Assembly (NCBI GenBank): GCA_017521985.1 | Contig: JAFXAZ010000113.1 | Location: forward strand, 1 to 64,000 | DNA: 64,000 nucleotides | Direction of reading: 5' to 3' | From: Lachnospiraceae bacterium | GTDB lineage: Bacteria; Bacillota; Clostridia; Lachnospirales; Lachnospiraceae | In this document: positions 18,301-26,693 of the stretch, one piece after another | Numbering within the stretch: position 1 is the first letter of the stretch | How the letters are laid out: each line of letters opens with the position of its first letter | Made by a program: the position numbers and the translations under genes | The notes under the pieces: generated by a model | What the model was told of the DNA's origin: nothing | What the model saw: only the letters and a program-made list of their open reading frames with translations | Databases searched by the model: none

Positions 18301-21300
18301 CAAGCCACTTATCACTATTTACCACTGCATAATTTGATGATCCTTCTGCAAGGATATTGCCATTCCAGCCCTCTAATTTACCGGATGTAAAGTCATTAGC
18401 ATAAAGGACGTTAGGGTCTCTTTCCTCTACAGCCAACGGACCAATCGGGCCGGAAGGCTTTTCAACAGATGCCTTGCCTGTCTCTTCGTCAATCAAGCCA
18501 ATCTTTGATAAATCATATGCTTCGAAACCTGCAATATCAGTAAACAAAACAGAATCTTCTTTAATTGTAAAATCACCTGTATTAACTAAAACGAATTCTT
18601 CATCATTCAGTGTATATGCACCATTTTCGATATCTGCAAATCCAACATCATCCAAGTCATATACATAACTGTCATTTATAGTATTATCACGCAATATGTT
18701 CTCTACAGACCATGGTACAACGGCATGAACAACACAGTTAGTATCATTGTCAACATTTACCCTTACGTTGTTTTCAATCACGTTATACATAGGTGCATTA
18801 TTTTCTAATAATTCCTCTAGCTTACCATCCCAATGAGGATATTTCTGGTATGCTTCCGTTCCCTCATTATAGAGCTGACGGAATAAAGCATAATTAGAGT
18901 GTGTTGCAATCTTGTACCTGTCATCACTGGACATGGCATTTGCAGTTATGGTTGCTACGGAAGACACATTTACAAACACGTTGTTTTTAACCGTATTATC
19001 CCAGCCACCGTTAATGAATACTCCGGAACCCTTGAAGTTTACGATTAAGTTAGACTCTACCGTAACACCGTCCTTAGTATCATCACAGTATACAGCATAA
19101 ATATTAGTACCTCTGGAGCTGGAAATATCATGGATATAATTGTTTCTTATAACCACTCCCATTTGCTCTTTTCTATATCCATCATAAATTACACCTGAGT
19201 CCGCACATTCCTGCAGAACATCAAAAATTTCATTGTTCTCAATGAGTATATCATTACCTCTCATTAAAATCGCATAGTGAGGGGCATCATATATCTTACA
19301 GTTTCTGACAATCATTCCCACGCCTTCAGTTCTTACTGCAGGTGAATATGTTTTTGCAATTCTGGAGAAATTATTAATTTCACAATTTTCTACCAAAATG
19401 CCCATATCTTTCAGTTCATAAACTACATCATTGTAGAATTTACTTCCGGCATTGTAAGATACGATCACACCGCCAGTGCCAAGGTCATATAAATGACATC
19501 CTGTAATTTTAATATCCTTACAGTCTCTGATATGCATACCAAAGCTCGCAAACCCGCTTACATCACAATCCGTAACTTTGACTCTCTCAACCTCTTTCAT
19601 GTTTATAGCATCGCTGCGACCCGCTTTAAACTCAATACCGACAAAGTCAATATCGTGGGTTCCTGTTGCTATATTAACCATGAAGTCATCTAACAGGCTT
19701 AAGGTTGCTGTTCCACTTTCTTCCGGTGGATAGAAATACATTACTCCACTATCTCTGTCAATGTAGTATTCTCCCGGAGTATCTAATTCTTCCAGTAAAT
19801 TATAGAAATAGAACGTCTGACCAGGTGTAACCGTTCTACCACTAGGAGTTTTTGTTGTTACAGCTCCCGTTTCAACATTCAGTTCTGCTACAGACATAGA
19901 CTGTTCGCTATAATATACCTGCCAGTAGCCATATACCCACAAGTCTTCAGCATTGCTCCAACGTGCCATGCGTGTTTTCACATCGTCCCCTTTTACTGTA
20001 AATGTAAATGTAGGACAGATTGGATTATCTTTTGCATCTTCCGGCGCATCAGCCGAAGCCGGAGTCCAACTCATAATAGCATCATGTTCTTCGGCACTTA
20101 CAACAGTTGCCCAGGTTCCTTCGTTTGGATAACGTGCAATCGTCATTTCCTGGTCATTAAAGAACAATTCCGGAGGCTGTGCCTTTGGCACTTCAATACC
20201 TGCTGTATTGATATAACCCAGACTATGACCAAATACATTCATTTGGCCCAAATCATCCAGGGTTAAGCCTAAATCTAATAGATTTACCTGTTTAATGTGA
20301 CTGGCTGCATCTGCATCTACCAATCTACCTAATATGGTCTGGTCAGTAACCGCTGTAAATTTGGATAACTCTATATCAAAACCACCGTTAAACTGAACCT
20401 TCTCATTATTGTAAGCACTGTATACTACAGGTGCACCCTCTTCACCGGAATCTGCCTCTTCAAACAGAATCGTTTCATTGATAGGATACACTCCTTCCCG
20501 GAAGTAAACGGTAATGCCTGTTTCCGGATATTTGCCAGCCGCTTTAATTTCTCTTACAAGCGCCTTTGCTTCTTCAATATTGGCAAATGGATTACCGATA
20601 GTACCATCACCCTCGCCAGCCTCTGCACTTGCGGATACGTAAATTTTGTCAACTGCTGCTACCGGTGCTTCTGTCGGAGCTACTGTAGGTGTTGGGGTTG
20701 GTTCCTCAGTAGGTGCTTCCGTCGGTGCGCTTGTCGGTGCCTCTGTTGGTGCTACGATTGACTCATTAGTGGCATCCTCAGCCTCATCATAAATGACATA
20801 ACTTACTGTTGCTGTAAGCTCGGTATCCTTGCCATCCACCTGAATAGCACAGCTAAGCTGAATGTCACCATTCATTTCAGCAGCCTGTGCCGGTACTGCT
20901 GCTACAGCCATTCCTGCTACCATTGCCATGCAAAGCAGCACAGAAAGCCATGTCCTACGGTTCTTGCCATACACAAGCAGTGCAAAGATACCGCCAACTG
21001 CAAGTGCAGTCAGAATAATGTAAAAGCCTGCCTGCATATTGTCGCCTGTAGCGGCAGCACCTGCTGCAGCACTGCCTGCAGACACAGTTACACCTCCCGG
21101 TGTAGTCCAGGTCTCACCATCCTGTAAACGTGCATCAAATGCTGCACTTTCACTTGACAGTTTGATACTCTCTGGAACATTTATCTGCGTAAAGATAAAT
21201 ACTTCCCTGCCAGTATGGTTATCCACCTGTACGGATGCTTTCACAGACTCGCTTGCTTTGTACGAATCCTTGTCTGTGATAAGCTGCGCTGTCAGGCCAT

Positions 21301-21406
21301 CCTGGGTTACAGCGTTGCTCTTTGCTGCCATTACGTTCAGACTCAGAGCAACCAGCATTACTACGGTCAAAAGCACCGTCAGTAATCGAAAACGTTTTGT
21401 TTTCAT
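15308..21406 (-). CDS. Very large secreted beta-helix protein with Ig-like and jelly-roll-like modules
   Basis: The 2032-residue protein has a signal peptide (about 1-28), a small domain (about 30-115), an internal sorting-signal-like segment (TGDN at 120-123, hydrophobic 127-146, KNRR), then a second signal-peptide-like stretch ending AVPAQA at about 175. A Pro/Thr linker (about 218-250) leads to a right-handed parallel beta-helix (about 255-960; NNxI-type turns, e.g. RNNYIHD and ENNEIFD), then modules of about 190 residues near 997, 1190, 1474 and 1830, with Big_2 Ig-like domains near 1392, 1670 and 1754. Beta-helices with such tails occur in surface polysaccharide lyases and glycosidases; catalysis here is not proven. 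No C-terminal anchor is seen. Confidence 0.85.
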   Translation of the reverse strand: MKTKRFRLLTVLLTVVMLVALSLNVMAAKSNAVTQDGLTAQLITDKDSYKASESVKASVQVDNHTGREVFIFTQINVPESIKLSSESAAFDARLQDGETWTTPGGVTVSAGSAAAGAAATGDNMQAGFYIILTALAVGGIFALLVYGKNRRTWLSVLLCMAMVAGMAVAAVPAQAAEMNGDIQLSCAIQVDGKDTELTATVSYVIYDEAEDATNESIVAPTEAPTSAPTEAPTEEPTPTPTVAPTEAPVAAVDKIYVSASAEAGEGDGTIGNPFANIEEAKALVREIKAAGKYPETGITVYFREGVYPINETILFEEADSGEEGAPVVYSAYNNEKVQFNGGFDIELSKFTAVTDQTILGRLVDADAASHIKQVNLLDLGLTLDDLGQMNVFGHSLGYINTAGIEVPKAQPPELFFNDQEMTIARYPNEGTWATVVSAEEHDAIMSWTPASADAPEDAKDNPICPTFTFTVKGDDVKTRMARWSNAEDLWVYGYWQVYYSEQSMSVAELNVETGAVTTKTPSGRTVTPGQTFYFYNLLEELDTPGEYYIDRDSGVMYFYPPEESGTATLSLLDDFMVNIATGTHDIDFVGIEFKAGRSDAINMKEVERVKVTDCDVSGFASFGMHIRDCKDIKITGCHLYDLGTGGVIVSYNAGSKFYNDVVYELKDMGILVENCEINNFSRIAKTYSPAVRTEGVGMIVRNCKIYDAPHYAILMRGNDILIENNEIFDVLQECADSGVIYDGYRKEQMGVVIRNNYIHDISSSRGTNIYAVYCDDTKDGVTVESNLIVNFKGSGVFINGGWDNTVKNNVFVNVSSVATITANAMSSDDRYKIATHSNYALFRQLYNEGTEAYQKYPHWDGKLEELLENNAPMYNVIENNVRVNVDNDTNCVVHAVVPWSVENILRDNTINDSYVYDLDDVGFADIENGAYTLNDEEFVLVNTGDFTIKEDSVLFTDIAGFEAYDLSKIGLIDEETGKASVEKPSGPIGPLAVEERDPNVLYANDFTSGKLEGWNGNILAEGSSNYAVVNSDKWLEFGMSVAGNAWTGTSLWEGYDGSVSYEFDFKADLTNYADMDPNILIAKSGTLSLVNVKIFRDNSSGNWKFGTYDKAGAQKVGPECVSGETYHIKLVVNPKTDKYDLYVGEEKVISQGNLRYDAGTLDSVQITANKTSAGDEPILYFDNLLVKKCEDPLPEGYLLVEEFSDTELTDWTYGSISSNSYVKVNDAKQLEISMTGSDKVDMDTSFDKYTGIVSYELDYTVNRDGSKVVDPGVLIVRGEGKSLVNIKIYSDDENGNVFGAYDGSGENRAGKEHPTTTACENGETYHIKTIVYPESDTYDLYVDGVLIISGSPLRYTTDSVDGVRISVNGKGTTEQPIAYYDNLTVKKVEAVNATGVTLNKETLELAAGSDATLTATIVPDNATNKAVTWTSSATDVAIVDENGKVTAVAPGTATITATTANNKTATCAVTVTSSDVLLSEDFSAADALSSWGTGSGGCTDCCYAKVVDGKLELCLKDKTWATGTKTFSAVADKVAIEFDLGVEYPDGCTDFQAKAIVKSGTSNVATIQVAYNTTDGKYYLQTYDGSPSVKIAECKSGDTFKIKVVADPSVDTYDLYIDGEIKSSGRNFLNKVDSIDTIYFTIARTDTTSGNTTKANYDNILVQKAVDATGVSINEGVESVTIEEDKTVQLTATVTPDNATDKTVTWTSSATDVATVDANGVVTGVKAGTATITATVGTDIIDTITVTVTETAANVAVTGVTLNKATLELAVAEGKTLTATVAPDNATDKTVTWTSSDDTVAAVANGVVTGVKAGTATITAKAGEETATCTVKVYTSKTSILTDAFGRTNLKTEDDNTTPTGWGGNDTATINTDGWLQLLGSTENTTVGVWRSFGSYTGKVYLEFDYKIAFGESKSADPNVIVVKGGENKSLVNVKLYYHNTLGWIFGAYDGSGTLKSTQQCVDGQSYHLKLIVDRATGKYNLYVGDTEITAGGRDLLASVDDVNAILLNLKPVDVAPVSAYYDNVNVYTYAE

Positions 21407-21500
21407 ATTTTTCCTCCTTAAATAAAATTTTTATTTAAAAGCCTTACAAAAAGGTTTTAAATCTTCACTGGTCATACTAGTGTGTTCACATTATGAAATG

Positions 21501-22760
21501 TCACCCCAAAATTCTCAGTATATATGCTGCCATGATTTTGGTATACTCTAATAGCTTGTCACATTCTATATATTCATCCGGCTGATGTGCGCCACCCGGT
21601 TGACTGAAATCACGTCCAGCTCCAAACCCATATGCCTGGCTACTTCCATACTTCGAAATAACAGACAAATCAGAAAGGCATGAACCACAAACAATAGGTT
21701 CTTTTCCTGTAACTTCCCGTGATGCTGCAAGCATATTTTTAATATCTTCACTATCAGGCTCACAAAATACATAGTGAAAAAAGCGCGTCTGAGGTTTAAA
21801 ACCATCCCCTATAATTCCCAAAGGAGCAAGCCTTTTTTCCAGAACTTTTTCAAGTTCCGTAAATTCCGCCTCAATCTCCTCTTTTTTCTTATCTGTGTAG
21901 TATACAAAATATACTTCACCAATGCCCAAATCCATTCCATCATTACCTGCACGTACGCCCATATATCGAAGAGAGGTCTCCGGAATAATAGTCCCTGCAT
22001 AAAATCGATTTTCTCCCAGCTCTTTGCGACGTTTCTCAGCAAAGGTTTCAATTACATCCATAATAACAGGCAACGCACGAGCTGTTGTTTTTGCGCTGTC
22101 CACCGTATCCTTGGTATGATATATGTATTTGACCTCTTGCCCTCCTGAACCACAATGCCAAATTTGATTTTCGACTCCATCCATGCTCACAATACGTGGA
22201 CATGGGTCTCTCAAAACAGATGCAAGAGCACCATGGGAGCCACCGTACTCTTCATCCGAATAAGCAGCAAATATCATATTAGCTTTTGGAGTAAATCCTT
22301 CCTCTTTTAAAAGTTTTATAAGAAACAACACTGTTGCCAATGCATATTTATCATCACAGGCACCTCTTCCATAAATCTTCCCATCTTTAATCTCACCTGA
22401 CAGTGGATTCATGCTCCAATTCGAAACATCACCTATTTTAACCGTATCAAGATGCCCCATAAGCATAAGTTCATTACGGTTTTCTGTTCCTTTCCAACAA
22501 GCTGCTACATTATAGCGGTTTTCCAGATTACGCCCCGGCAGATAATCAGGATGATTTTCGAATTCATCCAAATCGAGCGGTGAATACAGCGCACTTTCAA
22601 GTCCCAGTTCTTTACAAAGTGCATAGACATATCGAGCACACTCCTCCTCATTTCCACTGGTGACAAAGCTTTCAGAATTAATCTTTATAAGTCTTCCGAG
22701 CAAATCGTATAGTTCGTTTTGCCTTAAGTCAATTTTTTCACAGATATGTTTTACATTCAT
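21501..22760 (-). CDS. M20-family metallohydrolase (peptidase/deacylase)
   Basis: The 419-residue protein has the two-zinc M20 pattern: MLMGHLDTVK (His and Asp), GRGACDDKYALA (bridging Asp), AYSDEEYGG (catalytic Glu pair), and late GGAHQPDEYIE (His). An in-frame ATG seven codons upstream is rejected because the ribosome site GGAGGG lies inside those codons, 7 bases before the ATG at 22760. Relatives include ArgE, DapE, carboxypeptidases and aminoacylases, so the substrate is open. A regulon element lies 104 bases upstream, which ties it to glycan import; hydrolysis of an amide on the glycan or a glycopeptide is one idea. Confidence 0.88.
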   Translation of the reverse strand: MNVKHICEKIDLRQNELYDLLGRLIKINSESFVTSGNEEECARYVYALCKELGLESALYSPLDLDEFENHPDYLPGRNLENRYNVAACWKGTENRNELMLMGHLDTVKIGDVSNWSMNPLSGEIKDGKIYGRGACDDKYALATVLFLIKLLKEEGFTPKANMIFAAYSDEEYGGSHGALASVLRDPCPRIVSMDGVENQIWHCGSGGQEVKYIYHTKDTVDSAKTTARALPVIMDVIETFAEKRRKELGENRFYAGTIIPETSLRYMGVRAGNDGMDLGIGEVYFVYYTDKKKEEIEAEFTELEKVLEKRLAPLGIIGDGFKPQTRFFHYVFCEPDSEDIKNMLAASREVTGKEPIVCGSCLSDLSVISKYGSSQAYGFGAGRDFSQPGGAHQPDEYIECDKLLEYTKIMAAYILRILG

Positions 22761-22863
22761 TACAACCCTCCTCACACTCACTAAAACACTAATTATCCTA
22801 CCTATAACCTCTATAATTGCTCATTTTAATTTTATCTAATTTTAAAAAAACTATAAATACAAC

Positions 22864-22895
22864 AAAATCGGCATTTACTACAAAAAAAATGGCAT
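22864..22895 (-). promoter_or_regulatory. Regulon element 3, upstream of the M20 hydrolase
   Basis: Half-sites AAAATCGGCAT (22864-22874) and AAAAATGGCAT (22885-22895) are 21 bp apart with spacer TTACTACAAA. The minus-strand flank GTTGTATTTATAG is nearly the same as at the other copies. Confidence 0.7.
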
Positions 22896-22924
22896 TAAAA
22901 ACAATTTTTTAAACACACGTAAAA

Positions 22925-22968
22925 AATCCAGGAAGCCAAACCGCTTTTCAGAGATTTGGTCCTGGATT
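22925..22968 (-). terminator. Rho-independent terminator of the glycyl-radical enzyme operon
   Basis: AATCCAGGA pairs with TCCTGGATT, with an inner CCAAA/TTTGG pairing. On the minus strand the stem runs straight into TTTTTTAC. It follows the stop of the GH28-like gene at 22972 and separates it from regulon element 3. Confidence 0.8.
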
Positions 22969-22971
22969 AAA

Positions 22972-24168
22972 TTATTGATTGGAAGGTAGCAGAATGCTTT
23001 TAATTTCTCCTACATTATTCAAGAGTTCATCCGAACAACTATCCACATTACGCAACACCATCTTATCAATAACACCTTCATTGGTTATTGCAGGACAGGC
23101 TCTGCCGGTCTCATTTTGATGAACCAAATTTGTCATGGACAATGCTTTAATATAGCAATTCTTACATACTTTTATGGTTTCAATAGACCCCAACTTTTCT
23201 TTACGATACACATTTTGAATCGATAAATAATCAATATCAAGTTCTCCATCAATCCATATATAGGCAAATTGATAGTCGCCTCTCTTTTGATAAATAGGTT
23301 TTCTTTCCGCATTTTCACCAAAAACATTATTGATGGTGATATGACTCATTTTGCCTCTTCTTCCAGTTCTTGGATAGAAATAAGTCAAGCCTATACAATT
23401 CTGATAAAATGTACCGAAAACGTTGGATATGGATATCCGGGCAACAAGCGACTTGGTGGAAAGTAATCTTACTCCTCTAAGAGAATTTTCACCATATACA
23501 CCATCAATCACAATATCTTCAATTGGACCATCACAACCATCATCCGCATTCAAAGCAACAATATCATCATAACAGGTTCCCTGAACATTTCGAATAGAAC
23601 CAAATCTACAACCTCCATCCACATGGATACCATCCATGTTTTCAGGGGTAGGATTCCCCAGATTTTGATCAAACCGAATATTTTCCACCGTAAAATACTT
23701 CATATAAGCCATTTCAAGACAATACGTAACAGGGTCTTTAAATGTCAAATCATGTATAGAAAATCTTGTAACACCATAGAATCTCATGATAGACCCACGG
23801 TATAAATCCGCGTATTCTACTATAGTATCGGGATTTCCATCATGATGGGAATATGTATATGATTCTTTAAGCCTTACGGGATTAGGGGCTTGCTCTATAT
23901 TATTATAATCCCAGATACCACCGGAAATAGAAATATCATGCGCATCCTGTTCTGCATTCGTCATCATAAAACAATTGCTTCCCGGCAGCAATTTAATTAT
24001 GGTTGTCTCCGGAAGTACAAAACACTGATTACTATGAATTCTTAATGTACTGCCTATGCAGTAACATTTATCAGGCACCGGAAGAATTACCGCTGAAATC
24101 CCACTATCAAGCATTTCCTGTATTGCCGGCGCATCATCATTTATTCCATTACCATATAATTTATACAT
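22972..24168 (-). CDS. Right-handed beta-helix glycosidase-like protein (GH28/pectinase type)
   Basis: The 398-residue protein begins with the pectate-lyase/GH28 entry motif YGNGINDDAPAIQEML and continues with parallel beta-helix turns (ISISGGIWDYNN, FSIHDLTFKDPVTYCLEM). It keeps GH28-like acidic spots, NMDGIHVDGG and NADDGCDG, but no clear GHG or RIK motif is seen, so polygalacturonase activity should not be assumed. There is no signal peptide. It starts 20 bases after the GH3 gene and ends the operon begun by the glycyl-radical enzyme. Confidence 0.75.
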   Translation of the reverse strand: MYKLYGNGINDDAPAIQEMLDSGISAVILPVPDKCYCIGSTLRIHSNQCFVLPETTIIKLLPGSNCFMMTNAEQDAHDISISGGIWDYNNIEQAPNPVRLKESYTYSHHDGNPDTIVEYADLYRGSIMRFYGVTRFSIHDLTFKDPVTYCLEMAYMKYFTVENIRFDQNLGNPTPENMDGIHVDGGCRFGSIRNVQGTCYDDIVALNADDGCDGPIEDIVIDGVYGENSLRGVRLLSTKSLVARISISNVFGTFYQNCIGLTYFYPRTGRRGKMSHITINNVFGENAERKPIYQKRGDYQFAYIWIDGELDIDYLSIQNVYRKEKLGSIETIKVCKNCYIKALSMTNLVHQNETGRACPAITNEGVIDKMVLRNVDSCSDELLNNVGEIKSILLPSNQ

Positions 24169-24188
24169 TATGTTTCTCCCTACATTTG

Positions 24189-25748
24189 TTAGTTAAACTC
24201 TATTTCAAAAGGAAGTGTACCCTTTGCTTTTATTTTTCCTGCAAGTACATCTATTGCATGAATCTGAGATTCCGTAATGGTATACCCGAAAAGTTTCCTC
24301 GGAACATGACTAATCGTTTTCAATGCATATGGGTTACCGAAATGTAGCACCGTGGAAACCTTGCCAGATTGTATCAGACAATTTATAACAGCTTCTGTGC
24401 GGCGTGTAAGACAGTCCGTACCCAGATAGCACTCTGTTGTACAGTATGTTATAAACACAACCTCTTTATATTTCGTTGCCGCCACAAGAACTCTTTCGTT
24501 ATCCTTTTGTCCTGAAAATTCCGGCAGAAATTCAATGCCTGATTCTGGAAATTCTTTTCTGATTTTCTCCGCAATTTTTTGTGGATAATACCACTTTGAT
24601 GTGCTTATTTCTGCCTGAATACCGCCCACAGTTGTTGAATCTTCAACAATGACAAAAAGTCGATCCTTATTATTTCCGGAAAGTGCCGCATCAATTCCTT
24701 CATCTGTAATGGCAGTGATGCAGTCTCTTGCCACGTTATCCAGTATACTTCTGTCATCTTCCATGAGTACAGTAGGATTTTCAGGTTCTTCTCCCACAAA
24801 AGCTTGTGCCGCAAGCACATGACGAACTGCATCATTCAATCTTTCTTCTGAAAATGCACCGTCATAATATTGTTTGACTAACATTTCAAATGCCTCTTTT
24901 ACCGGTGTCCGGTAATTTGGAAGTATAATATCGTTTCCGGCAGCAATTGCCAGACCATAAGCATTTGCTTCACCATACTTTTGTAATATTCCCATCATGG
25001 CAAGTGAATCTGTAAATACTACTCCTTCGTACCCATAACGTCTTATAATATCGATAACCTTTTTGGAAAGAGAAGCCGGATACTCAGGATCTATTTTATT
25101 GAAGATCGTATGCCTTGTCATAATACATGGAAGAAGCCCCTTTTCGTACAAATGCATATACGGCACTAAATCAAACTCTATAAGCTCTTCTTCAGAAACG
25201 TTAGATGCTCCTTCCGCCATATGTGTATCAAAGGCAACATCTTCACCGCCCGGATAATGCTTACCGGTTGAAAGGTAATGATTTTGCTTGTATATTCTGG
25301 ATATTTCCTCTGCAGCTTCAGCAACCTTTTGAGGACTATCAGAAAAATGTCTGCCTACTTTACATGGACCGTCACATCTTAGCACATCAATAACCGGTCC
25401 CCAGTTTCCATTAAAACCAGCAGCCTTTGCATCACGCACAACTCCTTTGGCAAATGCCTGATAATATTCTTTCTTATTGCAGGCAGCCAGTGACATAAGA
25501 GGAATCTTCGGCAAATCAGTTGTCGGAAAACCATCCTCCGCATCATTAAAGACCAATATAGGATAATCTGCTTCCTTCAAAATTCTTTCTACGATTCCCG
25601 GATAATTGGCAGGAAGCTGCACGCATCCTAAAGCGTGCTTTTTTATGAGTTCAATAATGAATTCAATATCTTCTTCACTAAATTTTCTGGCACAAAAAAC
25701 CATTCCCAGCTTTTGCTCTATTGTCATGTTTTCAATATTTAACTGCAT
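24189..25748 (-). CDS. Glycoside hydrolase family 3 (beta-N-acetylhexosaminidase NagZ-like)
   Basis: The 519-residue protein shows the family 3 pattern: HYPGGEDVAFDTHMAEG, which carries the conserved catalytic-loop His of NagZ-type enzymes, and FTDSLAMMGIL, whose Asp is the nucleophile. The barrel occupies about 1-330 and a second sandwich domain about 345-510. Absence of a signal peptide implies cytoplasmic action on imported sugars. The start follows AGGAGAATTAAA. Because NagZ-like sequences also include beta-glucosidases and phosphorylases, N-acetylglucosamine specificity is likely but not certain. It lies between the activase and the GH28-like gene. Confidence 0.85.
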   Translation of the reverse strand: MQLNIENMTIEQKLGMVFCARKFSEEDIEFIIELIKKHALGCVQLPANYPGIVERILKEADYPILVFNDAEDGFPTTDLPKIPLMSLAACNKKEYYQAFAKGVVRDAKAAGFNGNWGPVIDVLRCDGPCKVGRHFSDSPQKVAEAAEEISRIYKQNHYLSTGKHYPGGEDVAFDTHMAEGASNVSEEELIEFDLVPYMHLYEKGLLPCIMTRHTIFNKIDPEYPASLSKKVIDIIRRYGYEGVVFTDSLAMMGILQKYGEANAYGLAIAAGNDIILPNYRTPVKEAFEMLVKQYYDGAFSEERLNDAVRHVLAAQAFVGEEPENPTVLMEDDRSILDNVARDCITAITDEGIDAALSGNNKDRLFVIVEDSTTVGGIQAEISTSKWYYPQKIAEKIRKEFPESGIEFLPEFSGQKDNERVLVAATKYKEVVFITYCTTECYLGTDCLTRRTEAVINCLIQSGKVSTVLHFGNPYALKTISHVPRKLFGYTITESQIHAIDVLAGKIKAKGTLPFEIEFN

Positions 25749-25790
25749 TTTAATTCTCCTATTAAATCAGATTACACGCCTGATTTTCCC

Positions 25791-26693
25791 CTATTTATAA
25801 AATACCCTACACTTTAAATGCTTCTGTAGTCGACTACAAAGTAGAGACATCACATCCTCTGTCTGTGCCTGTGTACCAAACGCTTCATATTGCATTCCCA
25901 CACTTTGATATTTTGATTCCGCCATGTAATTATAACGCAATAACTCGACCCCGGAAATCTTCAAATTCCTTAGAATGTTCCCAAATAAATCCATATCCTC
26001 CAACGAATCGTTTACTCCCGGAATCAAAGGAATCCGAACCGTTATCATCGCCCCTGTATCCGTCAGTCTACGCAAATTTTGCTGAATCAAATAATTATCC
26101 TGTCCTGTATATATCCGATGTTTTTCCGGTTCTGCAATCTTTACATCCACAAAGAACATATCCGTATATGGCAACACCTTTTCTACATTTGCCCAACTGA
26201 CAAAAAGTGCTGTTTCGATCACAGTATGTATGTCTTCCTTTTTGCAGCAAGCAAGAAGCTCCGCAACAAAATCAGCTTGTAAAAGACACTCTCCACCGGA
26301 TAATGTCACTCCGCCGTGAGAAACACCAAAATAATGCTTATCCTTTACAATTTCTGTCATTATCTGCTCAATTGTCATTTTCTCCCCACAGGATACTAAC
26401 GCACCTGTTGGACAGACATCCGCACATTTACCACATTTGATGCAGCCATTCCGCTTAAAAACTACAGCATTTTCCATAATAACATGATGCTCCGGACATA
26501 CCTCAACACATCTGCCACAATGAATACATTTGGAAGGGATATACATGATATCCCTTCCTATCGAAAATGTCTCCGGATTATGACACCAACGACACCTAAG
26601 TCCACACCCTTTAAAATAAATTACAGTGCGTAACCCAGGTCCATCATGAACCGAGCATCTGGAAATATTAGAAATATCTGCCGTTACATACAT
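25791..26693 (-). CDS. Glycyl-radical enzyme activase (radical SAM)
   Basis: The 300-residue protein installs the glycyl radical on its partner using S-adenosylmethionine. It has the radical-SAM cluster motif FKGCGLRCRWCHNP (CxxxCxxC) near residue 30, then two 4Fe-4S ferredoxin motifs, CIHCGRCVEVCP and CIKCGKCADVCP (about 55-105), as in activases of dehydratase-type glycyl-radical enzymes. GGVTLSGGECLLQ matches the SAM-binding GGE region. Its start overlaps the end of the enzyme gene by 10 bases, so the two are translationally coupled. Confidence 0.95.
   Translation of the reverse strand: MYVTADISNISRCSVHDGPGLRTVIYFKGCGLRCRWCHNPETFSIGRDIMYIPSKCIHCGRCVEVCPEHHVIMENAVVFKRNGCIKCGKCADVCPTGALVSCGEKMTIEQIMTEIVKDKHYFGVSHGGVTLSGGECLLQADFVAELLACCKKEDIHTVIETALFVSWANVEKVLPYTDMFFVDVKIAEPEKHRIYTGQDNYLIQQNLRRLTDTGAMITVRIPLIPGVNDSLEDMDLFGNILRNLKISGVELLRYNYMAESKYQSVGMQYEAFGTQAQTEDVMSLLCSRLQKHLKCRVFYK

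Noticed and set aside
22761-22781. Upstream ATG of the M20 hydrolase as the true start
   Set aside because: The seven extra codons contain the GGAGGG ribosome site for the ATG at 22760.
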